From: Massilia sp. MS-15
Lineage (GTDB): Bacteria > Pseudomonadota > Gammaproteobacteria > Burkholderiales > Burkholderiaceae_D
NCBI RefSeq assembly: GCF_020176695.1
Contig: NZ_JAIWIA010000009.1
Location: 62,001-126,000, forward strand
Direction of reading: 5' to 3'
Length of the DNA stretch: 64,000 nucleotides
The translations under genes and the position numbers were made by a program. Below the pieces are notes generated by a model. That model was given only the letters and a program-made list of their open reading frames with translations, was not told the origin of the DNA and did no database searches. This document shows positions 9,218 through 17,318 of the stretch, piece after piece (positions within the stretch are counted from its first letter, which is position 1; the number at the start of each line of letters is the position of its first letter).

Positions 9218-12121
9218 ATGCAACAACCAACCAAGATCGCGCTGGCCGTCGCCATCGCCCTCCAGTCGATGATGAGTGCCGCGGTGCAGGCCCAAGAAGC
9301 CCCGCAACGTGTCGAAATCACCGGTTCGCGTATTCGCCAGGTCGACCTGGAAACCGCGCAGCCGGTGCAGGTCGTGAACCAGGAACAGATCCAGAAGAGC
9401 GGCCTGGTGACCGTTGGCGACATCGTCAACCAGCTGTCCTCGGTCGGCACCCCGGCCTTCAGCCGCGGCTCGGTCCTGACCTCGAACCGCGAACAGGGTG
9501 GCCAGTACATCAACATGCGTAACCTCGGTGCGCAGCGTCTGCTGGTGTTGGTCAACGGCAAGCGCTGGACGGCATCGGTGGCGGGCTTCACCGACATGTC
9601 GACCGTTCCGTCGGCACTGATCGAGCGCATCGAAGTGCTGAAGGACGGCGCATCGTCGATCTATGGTTCGGATGCGATCGCAGGCGTGGTCAACATCATC
9701 CTGAAGAAGAGCATGGATGGCGGCACCGCCAGCGCCTACTATGGCGAGAACGCACTGGGCGACGGCCAGAACAAGGACTTCTCGGTCTCCTACGGCGCCA
9801 CCGCCGAGAAAGCGAGCCTGCTGTTCGGCCTGACCCACACCACCCAGGGTGAAGTGTGGGCCAAGGACCGCAACAGGACCGCCTTCACCTTCGGTCCGGG
9901 ACACTACAATTCCGGCTTCGGCGGCGGACCATGGGGCCGCATCACCCCGGTGAACGCATCGGGCGGTTCGAACACCACCGCCTCCGCCGGCGGCTTCAAC
10001 CGCATCATCAACCACACCGGCAGCTTCGACGGCGTGGGCACGGGCGCGGATTCGCGCAACCCGAACAGCTACCACCCCTACACCGGCGCCGACGCCGACG
10101 TGTTCAACGCGACCCAGCAGATGCACCTGCTGTCGCCGAACAAGCTGACCTCGATCTTCACCAAGGGCGAGATCGAGCTGCCGTTCGACATGCGCCTGAC
10201 CTCGACCGCCATGTACGCCGTGCGCGACTCGAGCCGCCAGATCGCCGGCTATCCGCTGAGCTCGACCACCCAGTCCAAGTACCCGGTCTACATCGACAAG
10301 GACAACTACTTCAACCCGTACGGCAACCAGGTGGCCGGTGCCGGCAAGGGCATCGACCTGTTCTTCGCCCGCCGCACCATCGAAGTGCCGCGTCAGACCG
10401 ACAACACCAACCGCACCCTGCACATCGACGCGGCCCTGGAAGGCGGCTTCGAACTGCGCAGCCTGCCGTGGAACTGGTCGCTCGCCTACAACTACAACAA
10501 GGTTGAAGGCAGCAACACCGGCTACGGCGACCTGAACCTGCTGAACCTGAAGAAGGCCCTCGGCCCATCCTTCATGAATGCTTCCGGCGTAGTCCAGTGC
10601 GGCACCCCGACCAGCCCGATCCCGCTGGCCGAGTGCGTGCCGTTTGACATCGTCGGCGGCCCGTCGGCCTCGACCCCGGCAGCCCTGAACTACGTCATGG
10701 CAGTCGGCCAGGCTACCTACGGTTCGACCATCAGCAACGCCAACGCCGACCTGAGCGGTGAAGTCTTCACCCTGCCGGCCGGCGCGGTCGGCGTCGCCGG
10801 CGGCCTCGAGTACCGCACCGTCCGCGGCTACGACCGTCCAGGCCAGTTCGAGCAATCGGGCTACTCGACCGGCCTGGCCGGCAACTCGACCTTCGGCCGC
10901 TTCACCGTCCGTGAAGCCTACCTCGAAGCCAACATCCCGCTGCTCAAGGGTGTGCCGATGGCCGAGCTGCTGAACCTGAACCTGGCGTCGCGCTATTCGG
11001 ACTACTCGAACTTCGGTTCGACCACCAACAGCAAGGCCAGCTTCATGTGGAAGCCGATCAAGGACCTGTTGGCACGCGGCACCTGGGCCGAAGGTTTCCG
11101 CGCCCCGACCCTGAACGACACCTTCGGTGGCGGCTCGCAATCCTATGACAGCTACCTCGACCCGTGCGACAGCCAGTTCGGCAACGCGGCGACGACCCCG
11201 GCCACCAAGGCGCGCTGCACCGCCGCCGGCGTGCCGGTCAACTTCCGCCAGGTCAACCAGGCAGGCACCCCGGTCACCGCCGGCGGCGCCCAGACCCCGA
11301 CGCCGTTCCAGACCGGCGCCGGCAACGCCAACCTGCAACCGGAAACCGCGGTCACCAAGACCGCCGGCTTCGTCTACAGCCCGTCCTACGTGCCTGGCCT
11401 GTCGGTCGGCCTGGACTGGTTCAACATCCGCGTCAACAACCGCATCACCGGCATCACGGCTTCCTACGTCGTGAACCAGTGCTACGTCGATGGCGTGACC
11501 AGCTTCTGCGATGTGATCAAGCGTGATCCGATCTCTGGCCAGATCGTCAACCTGTCGCGCGGCAATGCCAACCTGGGTGCGATGGAAACCGAAGGCTACG
11601 ACCTGAGCCTGAGCTACCGCATGCCGCGTACGGCCTATGGCCTGTTCGGCTTCCGTTCGGAATCCACCTACGTCGACTCCTGGCGCCTGAAGTCGAGCAA
11701 CACGGCCAACTTCACCGAGTACGCCGGCGAGTTCGACATCTTCAAGTGGAAAGCGAACATCGCCTTCGACTGGAGCATGGGCAACTGGAGCGTGACCCTG
11801 GGCAACCGCTTCTACAGCAGCCAGAAGAACCGTTGCTGGACCGTGAAGCCGGCTGTCGAGTGCTCGAACCCGGAGGGCCTGGCCACCTGGGGCACCGGCT
11901 ACAACAAGTTCAAGGAGATGTGGTATTCCGACCTGTCGGTTGGCTACGCGCTGCCATGGAACGCGAAGCTGCTGGCCGGTATCAACAACATCGGCAACAA
12001 GGGCCCGATCGTGAACTACAACGCGAACAGCGGCTACGGTGGCCCGAACTCGTCGAGCTCGGTCAACCCGGAACTGCCGATCGACCGCTTCTTCTACGTT
12101 CGCTACAACCAGAACTTCTGA
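9218..12121 (+). CDS. TonB-dependent receptor (tandem paralogue 1)
   Basis: A 967-residue outer-membrane receptor. Residues 1-27 form a signal peptide ending near AAVQAQ. A TonB-box-like segment follows (QRVEITGSRIRQ), then the plug domain (VLKDGASSIYGSDAIAGVVN) and a beta-barrel ending in Phe (YVRYNQNF). Such receptors import scarce nutrients using TonB energy; the substrate is not evident. ACGGAG sits 4-5 bases before the ATG at 9218; a GTG at 9200 is less likely. The protein is very similar over its whole length to the product of the next gene. Cysteine pairs in predicted loops (CGTPTSPIPLAEC, DPCDSQFG, CYVDGVTSFC, NRCWTVKPAVEC) recur in the paralogue, which suggests disulphide-closed surface loops. 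No FecI/FecR or dedicated enzyme is adjacent. Confidence 0.93.
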   Translation: MQQPTKIALAVAIALQSMMSAAVQAQEAPQRVEITGSRIRQVDLETAQPVQVVNQEQIQKSGLVTVGDIVNQLSSVGTPAFSRGSVLTSNREQGGQYINMRNLGAQRLLVLVNGKRWTASVAGFTDMSTVPSALIERIEVLKDGASSIYGSDAIAGVVNIILKKSMDGGTASAYYGENALGDGQNKDFSVSYGATAEKASLLFGLTHTTQGEVWAKDRNRTAFTFGPGHYNSGFGGGPWGRITPVNASGGSNTTASAGGFNRIINHTGSFDGVGTGADSRNPNSYHPYTGADADVFNATQQMHLLSPNKLTSIFTKGEIELPFDMRLTSTAMYAVRDSSRQIAGYPLSSTTQSKYPVYIDKDNYFNPYGNQVAGAGKGIDLFFARRTIEVPRQTDNTNRTLHIDAALEGGFELRSLPWNWSLAYNYNKVEGSNTGYGDLNLLNLKKALGPSFMNASGVVQCGTPTSPIPLAECVPFDIVGGPSASTPAALNYVMAVGQATYGSTISNANADLSGEVFTLPAGAVGVAGGLEYRTVRGYDRPGQFEQSGYSTGLAGNSTFGRFTVREAYLEANIPLLKGVPMAELLNLNLASRYSDYSNFGSTTNSKASFMWKPIKDLLARGTWAEGFRAPTLNDTFGGGSQSYDSYLDPCDSQFGNAATTPATKARCTAAGVPVNFRQVNQAGTPVTAGGAQTPTPFQTGAGNANLQPETAVTKTAGFVYSPSYVPGLSVGLDWFNIRVNNRITGITASYVVNQCYVDGVTSFCDVIKRDPISGQIVNLSRGNANLGAMETEGYDLSLSYRMPRTAYGLFGFRSESTYVDSWRLKSSNTANFTEYAGEFDIFKWKANIAFDWSMGNWSVTLGNRFYSSQKNRCWTVKPAVECSNPEGLATWGTGYNKFKEMWYSDLSVGYALPWNAKLLAGINNIGNKGPIVNYNANSGYGGPNSSSSVNPELPIDRFFYVRYNQNF

Positions 12122-12452
12122 TTCTGGAAAATAGTCGCGTTTGATCCGTTCCACGCAATTTAATTGCGTTTCAAGCCCGTCCGGCGCAAGCCAGGCGGGC
12201 TTTTTTGTTTGGATCAGGCAGTATGCATACGTCAATCGTTAAATTAAATTTGTAAAGTAAATACACATAATTGCAACAATTGTGTATTTACTAAAGTTGA
12301 TTCAGTTGACACTCCTGCCGCGGCGGTGCTCTTATTGCTGACTTGAAAGTAATTCCAGTTATGAGATTAACTACTTTCAGGTGGTCTTCATCGACCTTCC
12401 CGCTGGCCGCACCCCAAGGACGGCCGCGTTTTCACATTAGGAGTTTTGCAAC
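12122..12452. other. Intergenic region between the tandem receptors
   Basis: A 331-base gap with no gene. It holds a 17-base palindrome ACGCAATTTAATTGCGT (12153-12169), a terminator (12173-12206), and an AT-rich stretch with the imperfect inverted repeat AATACACA(T)AATTG / CAATTGTGTATT (about 12260-12288). A second inverted repeat, TGAAAGTA (12344-12351) with TACTTTCA (12372-12379), lies upstream of the second receptor. The last two are candidate operators or leader structures; no regulator can be assigned. Confidence 0.5.
12173..12206 (+). terminator. Rho-independent terminator after receptor 1
   Basis: A stem AAGCCCG / CGGGCTT with an inner GGC/GCC pairing is followed by TTTTTT, about 50 bases after the receptor stop. 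Confidence 0.85.
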
Positions 12453-15314
12453 ATGATGGAAACAATCTTGTCCCGGTCGGTCCGCGCGATCTGCCTGGGC
12501 GGCATGACCCTCAGCATGGGCGCCGCATTCGCCCAGGACGCAGCCCAGCCGCTGCAGCGCGTCGAAGTGACCGGTTCGCGTATCCGCCAGGTCGACCTGG
12601 AAACGGCCCAGCCGATCCAGATCATGACCCAGGAGCAGATCCAGAAGACCGGCCTGATCACCGTCGGCGACGTCCTGAACCAGCTGTCCTCGGCCGGTTC
12701 GCCGGACTTCAGCAAAGGCGGCTCGCTGACTTCGAACCGTGAGAATGGCGGCCAGTACATCAACCTGCGCAACCTGGGCTCGAACCGCCTGCTGGTGCTG
12801 GTGGACGGCAAGCGCTGGACCCAGTCGGTGGACGGCTTCACCGACATGTCGACCGTGCCGGCTTCCATGATCGACCGCATCGAAGTGCTGAAGGATGGCG
12901 CGTCGTCGATCTACGGTTCGGACGCGATTGCTGGCGTGGTCAACATCATCCTGAAAAAACGCATCGACGGCGGCAACCTGAGCGTCTACGTCGGCCAGAA
13001 CTCCGAAGGCGACGGCAAGAGCAAGGACTTCTCGCTGACCATGGGCGCCAACAGCGACAAGGTCTCGCTGATGTTCGGCCTGTCGCATACCGAGCAGGGC
13101 GTGGTATGGGCCAACAAGCGCCCGATCACCGGCTTCCCGCGCGGTCCGAAATACCCGACCGAAGGCTTCGGTGCCGGCCCATGGGGCGAGATCCTGCCGC
13201 TCGACTTCTCCTGGGACAAGGTGCTGAACCACACCGGCGGCGCCCTGGGCGACGGCACCGGCGCCGATTCGCGCAACCCGGCCAACTACCACGACTGGGA
13301 CGGCCGTCCGGAAGACAACTTCAACAGCGCGTCGCAGATGATGTTCGCGATGCCGACCAAGCTCGACACGCTGTTCACCAAGGGTACCGTCGAACTGCCG
13401 TACAACATGACCTTCACCACCACGGCCATGTACTCGCAGCGCAAGGGCGTGTCGCAGGTCGCGGGCTATCCGCTGCAGAGCGGATCGCAGCCTGACTTCC
13501 CGGTCTACATCGACAAGGACAACTGGTACAACCCGTACGGCAACTGGGTGCAGGGCGCAGGCAATGGCCAGGACCTGTACTTCATCCGCCGCACGATCGA
13601 GCAGCCGCGCGTGACCGAGAACCAGAACCGCACCCTGCATATCGACGCGACCCTGGCCGGCGAATTCGAACTCCGTTCGCTGCCATGGAACTGGAGCGTG
13701 GGCTATAACCACAGCGCCCTGCGCGGCTCGCTGCTGGGCACCGGCAACGTCAACCTGCTGAACCTCAAGAAGGCCCTCGGCCCATCGTTCCGCAACGGTT
13801 CCGGCGTGGTCCAGTGCGGCACTCCGGACGCCCCGATCGCCCTGGCCGAGTGCAAGCCGTGGGACATCCTGGGCGGCCCGTCGGCCTCCAACCAGGAAGT
13901 CATCAACTACGTGATGGCCACCGGCCAGGCGACCTACGGTTCGACCATCAACAGCGCCACCGCCGACATCGCCGGTGAAGTGTTCACCCTGCCGGCCGGC
14001 GCAATCGGTATCGCAGCCGGTATCGAGCACCGCGAAGTGCGCGGCTACGACCTGCCGGGCCAGTTCGAGCAGTCCGGTTACTCGACCGACCTGGCCGGCA
14101 ACCCGACCCGTGGCCGCTATACGGTGAGGGAAGCCTACGCCGAGCTCAACGTCCCACTGCTGAAGGGCGCCCCCCTCGCCGACCTGCTGAGCGTCAACCT
14201 GGCCACCCGCCACTCCGACTACAGCAACTTCGGCGTGACCAACAACAGCAAGGCCAGCTTAATGTGGAAGCCGATCAAGGACCTGCTGGTGCGCGGCACC
14301 TGGGCGGAAGGCTTCCGTGCACCGTCGGTGGGAGACACCTTTGGTGGCGGCCAGCAGACCTTCGACGATTATCTCGATCCGTGCGACTCGCTGTACGGCC
14401 AGACCAGCGACCCGGCCGTGGCGCAGCGCTGCGCGGCCGCGGGCGCGGGCGCCGGCTTCCGCCAGGAATCGCAGACCGGACCGATCACCAGCGCCGCTGG
14501 CGACCAGAGCCCCTACCCGTTCATGGCGGGCGCGGGCAATGCGGCCCTGACCCCGGAAACCGCGATCACCAAGACCGCCGGCTTCGTCTACAGCCCGTCC
14601 TACGTGCCGGGCCTGACCGTGGGCCTGGACTGGTTCAACGTGAAGATCACCAACCAGATCACCGAGATCACGGCGACCGACGTGGCGGAATACTGCTACG
14701 TGCAAGGCCTGGCACCGTACTGCTCGGTCATCAAGCGTGATCCGCTCAGCGGCCAGATCATCTCGCTGGCGCGCGGCAACGCCAACATCGGCGCGCTGGA
14801 AACCGAAGGGCTCGACCTGTCGATCGGCTATCGCCTGCCGCGCACCCAGTACGGCCAGTTCGGCATCCGTTCCGACACCGCCTATGTCGACAAGCTGCGC
14901 GACCAGGCCGAAGCCGGCGGCGAGTGGACCAACTACGAAGGCCAGTACTTCTACAACCGCGTCAAGTCGAACCTGGCGCTGGACTGGAGCCTGGGCAACT
15001 GGAGCGCCACCTGGACCTCGCGTTACCACAGCGGCGTGAAGGATCGCTGCTACAAGGTCAACGCTGAAGAGTGCTCGAACATCGGCGGCCAGGCGAGCTG
15101 GGGCAAGAACTACAACAAGCTGGGTAGCGTGACCTACACCGACCTGAGCGTGGGCTACAAGACCGCGTGGAATGGCCAGGTCATGGTCGGCGTGAACAAC
15201 CTGTTCGACAAGAAGCCGCGCCTGATCACCACCTCCGCCGCCTCGTCCTCGCGCGTGGATGCGGACTACCCGATCGACCGCTTCTTCTACGTGCGCTACA
15301 ACCAGTCGTTCTGA
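12453..15314 (+). CDS. TonB-dependent receptor (tandem paralogue 2)
   Basis: A 953-residue outer-membrane receptor with signal peptide (residues 1-28, ending AAFAQD), a TonB-box-like segment QRVEVTGSRIRQ, a plug domain (VLKDGASSIYGSDAIAGVVN) and a barrel ending YVRYNQSF. It is collinear with the preceding receptor, sharing tracts such as LNLKKALGPSF, NSKAS.MWKPIKDLL and KTAGFVYSPSYVPGL and the same loop cysteines; the pair looks like a local duplication. The start is set by TAGGAG 9 bases before the ATG at 12453 (a second ATG follows at once). It has its own upstream region with inverted repeats, so it may be expressed separately from paralogue 1. Substrate unknown. Confidence 0.93.
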   Translation: MMETILSRSVRAICLGGMTLSMGAAFAQDAAQPLQRVEVTGSRIRQVDLETAQPIQIMTQEQIQKTGLITVGDVLNQLSSAGSPDFSKGGSLTSNRENGGQYINLRNLGSNRLLVLVDGKRWTQSVDGFTDMSTVPASMIDRIEVLKDGASSIYGSDAIAGVVNIILKKRIDGGNLSVYVGQNSEGDGKSKDFSLTMGANSDKVSLMFGLSHTEQGVVWANKRPITGFPRGPKYPTEGFGAGPWGEILPLDFSWDKVLNHTGGALGDGTGADSRNPANYHDWDGRPEDNFNSASQMMFAMPTKLDTLFTKGTVELPYNMTFTTTAMYSQRKGVSQVAGYPLQSGSQPDFPVYIDKDNWYNPYGNWVQGAGNGQDLYFIRRTIEQPRVTENQNRTLHIDATLAGEFELRSLPWNWSVGYNHSALRGSLLGTGNVNLLNLKKALGPSFRNGSGVVQCGTPDAPIALAECKPWDILGGPSASNQEVINYVMATGQATYGSTINSATADIAGEVFTLPAGAIGIAAGIEHREVRGYDLPGQFEQSGYSTDLAGNPTRGRYTVREAYAELNVPLLKGAPLADLLSVNLATRHSDYSNFGVTNNSKASLMWKPIKDLLVRGTWAEGFRAPSVGDTFGGGQQTFDDYLDPCDSLYGQTSDPAVAQRCAAAGAGAGFRQESQTGPITSAAGDQSPYPFMAGAGNAALTPETAITKTAGFVYSPSYVPGLTVGLDWFNVKITNQITEITATDVAEYCYVQGLAPYCSVIKRDPLSGQIISLARGNANIGALETEGLDLSIGYRLPRTQYGQFGIRSDTAYVDKLRDQAEAGGEWTNYEGQYFYNRVKSNLALDWSLGNWSATWTSRYHSGVKDRCYKVNAEECSNIGGQASWGKNYNKLGSVTYTDLSVGYKTAWNGQVMVGVNNLFDKKPRLITTSAASSSRVDADYPIDRFFYVRYNQSF

Positions 15315-15351
15315 TGAACGGGCCCGCCAGGGCCTGAACCGAAGGACCACG

Positions 15352-15384
15352 ATGCCCGCCGGGTTCGCCCGGCGGGCATTTTTC
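15352..15384 (+). terminator. Rho-independent terminator after receptor 2
   Basis: A perfect 12-base stem ATGCCCGCCGGG / CCCGGCGGGCAT with a TTCG loop, followed by TTTTTC. It separates the receptor from map. Confidence 0.9.
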
Positions 15385-15443
15385 GTTGGGCGCGGGTATC
15401 ATGCTCGCTTGGCGTCCATCCGGACGCAACACAGAAGAACACC

Positions 15444-16208
15444 ATGGCAATCAACATCAAGAACGACAGGGATATCGCGAAGATGCGCGTGTCCGGCCGC
15501 CTCGCCGCCGAGGTCCTCGCGATGATCAAGGATTACGTCGTGCCCGGCGTCTCCACCGAGGAACTCGACCGCCGCTGCAACGAATACATCCGCAAGATAC
15601 AGAAGGCCACGCCGGCCAACGTCGGCTACCACGGCTTTCCGAAGACCCTGTGCACCTCGGTCAACGGCGTGGTCTGCCACGGCATCCCGAGCGAGAAGGA
15701 GATCCTGAAGGACGGCGACATCGTCAACATCGACGTCACCGTGATCAAGGATGGCTGGCACGGCGACACCAGCCGCATGTATTTTGTCGGCGAACCCGCG
15801 CTTGAAGCGAGGAAGCTGGTCGACACTACCTATAGCGCCATGATGGCCGGGATCCGGCAGGTCAGGCCGGGCGCGCGCCTGGGCGACGTCGGCCACGCGA
15901 TCCAGAAGCTGGCCGAGGGCGCCGGCTACGCGGTGGTGCGCGAATACTGCGGCCACGGCATCGGCCGCGTCTACCACGAGGACCCGCAGGTGCTGCACTA
16001 CGGGCGGCCGAACACCGGCCTGCTGCTCAAGGAAGGCATGACCTTCACGGTCGAACCGATGATCAACCTTGGCGGCGCCGACGTCGACCAGCTGGACGAT
16101 GGCTGGACCGTGGTGACCAGCGACGGTTCGCTGTCGGCCCAGTGGGAACACATGGTGGCGGTCACGAAGAACGGCGTCGAGATCCTGACGCCATGGCCGG
16201 ACGCCTGA
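15444..16208 (+). CDS. map: Type I methionine aminopeptidase
   Basis: A 254-residue cytosolic metalloenzyme that removes the initiator methionine from new proteins. All five metal ligands of the family are visible: D97 (VNIDVTV), D108 (HGDTSRMYF), H171 (CGHGIGRVYHEDP), E204 (FTVEPMINLG) and E235 (QWEHMVAV), together with H79. Length and motifs match the bacterial type Ia enzyme. The gene is usually beside rpsB in many bacteria; here it stands alone between a receptor gene and two uncharacterised ORFs, and so may be a second copy. Confidence 0.95.
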   Translation: MAINIKNDRDIAKMRVSGRLAAEVLAMIKDYVVPGVSTEELDRRCNEYIRKIQKATPANVGYHGFPKTLCTSVNGVVCHGIPSEKEILKDGDIVNIDVTVIKDGWHGDTSRMYFVGEPALEARKLVDTTYSAMMAGIRQVRPGARLGDVGHAIQKLAEGAGYAVVREYCGHGIGRVYHEDPQVLHYGRPNTGLLLKEGMTFTVEPMINLGGADVDQLDDGWTVVTSDGSLSAQWEHMVAVTKNGVEILTPWPDA

Positions 16209-16217
16209 GACCGCGCT

Positions 16218-16379
16218 TTACTTGACGAAGGCGATGATGCGGTCGGCGCCGGGCGCATCGATCGGGCCCGTGAAGCGCAGGACCCTTTCCGCGCCCAGGT
16301 CCATCGACGCAGGGGGAAACGCAGTCGCCAGCAGCAGGGCCAGTGCGCCATGCCGGAATCCGGCTTGCCATCCATTCAT
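16218..16379 (-). CDS. Short exported ORF, possibly a truncated gene
   Basis: A 53-codon reading frame starting MNGWQAGFRHGALALLL, which looks like a signal peptide, followed by about 30 residues ending RVLRFTGPIDAPGADRIIAFVK. The mature part has the flavour of the first strand and helix of a larger periplasmic enzyme domain that stops abruptly, so it may be the 5' remnant of a longer gene. It lies immediately downstream of map on the opposite strand. There is no strong ribosome binding site. I do not recognise a family, and it could equally be non-coding. Confidence 0.3.
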   Translation of the reverse strand: MNGWQAGFRHGALALLLATAFPPASMDLGAERVLRFTGPIDAPGADRIIAFVK

Positions 16380-16405
16380 ATGAGGCACCCTGGCCGGCAG
16401 GCCGG

Positions 16406-17239
16406 TCAAGCGATCGGCAGACCGGAACGGGCCTGGCTCAGTTCATCGTGCAACTGCCGCACTACTTGCGCCGCAGGTACGCTGACACCATTGCCGAGCG
16501 ACTCGACAAAGCGGCAGGCAGCGAATCCCGCGGCTGCGCGGTCGTAGCGTTCCAGCCATGCGCGTCGCTGCGGCATCCGCTCGGGCGAAACCGGCCAGAT
16601 GCCGGGCCGTGGCCGTAGCCGTTCCTGCAACCCGATGCGCCATGGCTTGGCCGTGAGGCGTGCCCGGAAGCAGTGCTGGTTCAGGCACATGGCCACGTAC
16701 ATGGGATCGGCGCCCAAGGCCTGGAAGCATGCGGCCACCTCGGGTTCCCGTGGATCGAACAGGCGATGGGTGGCGAGCAGGCGCAGGCCGGCTGGCGTAC
16801 GGTAGACATGGAGCAGCCAGTCGGGGCGCGTGCGCATGAAGCGCAGCACGCGCGCACGGGCGATCGCTTCCGGCCCGCCCCTGGCCCCAACCAGCTTGCG
16901 GTGGACCAGCTTCGCCAACGTGGATGCCAGCCACAGGCTTGCCAGCGTGCCGATCACGCCCGTTATCCACAAGCTGCGCGGGGCGGCGCCAGCCGCGGCC
17001 GACAGATACACCGCCGCCGTCACGGCGGCGAGCAGGAGCAGGGTCGTGTTCCGCACCATGCGCCAGCTGGGGGCCTCGGGGAAATCGATATCGGCACACA
17101 GCACGCCTGGGGTATTCAGGCAGCGCGCGCCATATGAATTGCGGGTAATGACGGTCTCGTCGAAGCGGGCGAGCACTTCCTCCCGAATCGGCAGCCCATT
17201 GCCGCCGTTGTACGGCGCCTTGCGTTCACGCCGCGGCAA
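16406..17239 (-). CDS. Uncharacterised protein with two membrane helices
   Basis: A protein of about 277 residues with two predicted membrane helices (about 64-82 and 88-108) between a polar N-terminal part and a 165-residue C-terminal domain. The N-terminal part contains TVITRNSYGARCLNTPGVLC followed by ADIDF; the C-terminal part contains VYRTPAGLRLLATH and then NQHCFRARLTAKPWRIG. The DID and RTPAGLRLLATH segments vaguely recall motifs I and II of primase-polymerase folds, but the intervening helices make this doubtful. The frame is open further upstream, but the receptor terminator ends near 17273, so the start must lie after it. TTG at 17239 (MPRRERKAPY) is my best choice. Function unknown. 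Confidence 0.6.
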   Translation of the reverse strand: MPRRERKAPYNGGNGLPIREEVLARFDETVITRNSYGARCLNTPGVLCADIDFPEAPSWRMVRNTTLLLLAAVTAAVYLSAAAGAAPRSLWITGVIGTLASLWLASTLAKLVHRKLVGARGGPEAIARARVLRFMRTRPDWLLHVYRTPAGLRLLATHRLFDPREPEVAACFQALGADPMYVAMCLNQHCFRARLTAKPWRIGLQERLRPRPGIWPVSPERMPQRRAWLERYDRAAAGFAACRFVESLGNGVSVPAAQVVRQLHDELSQARSGLPIA

Positions 17240-17272
17240 GGCTGCGCCCTGGATTGCTTGTGGACTGCCTTC

Positions 17273-17302
17273 AAAAAAAAACCCGGCCGAAGCCGGGTTT
17301 TT
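17273..17302 (-). terminator. Rho-independent terminator of receptor 3
   Basis: On the minus strand, AAACCCGGC-TTCG-GCCGGGTTT is followed by a run of nine T, shortly after the receptor stop. Confidence 0.92.
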
Positions 17303-17318
17303 GCTAGGCGCGATGCGC

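Noticed and set aside
9134-12235. Open frame of over 1000 codons antisense to receptor 1 (similar ones antisense to receptors 3 and 4 and to yhdP)
   Set aside because: These are by-products of high GC and codon use opposite real genes; they show Val/Gly/Arg/His-rich sequence with no domain and cross promoters and terminators.
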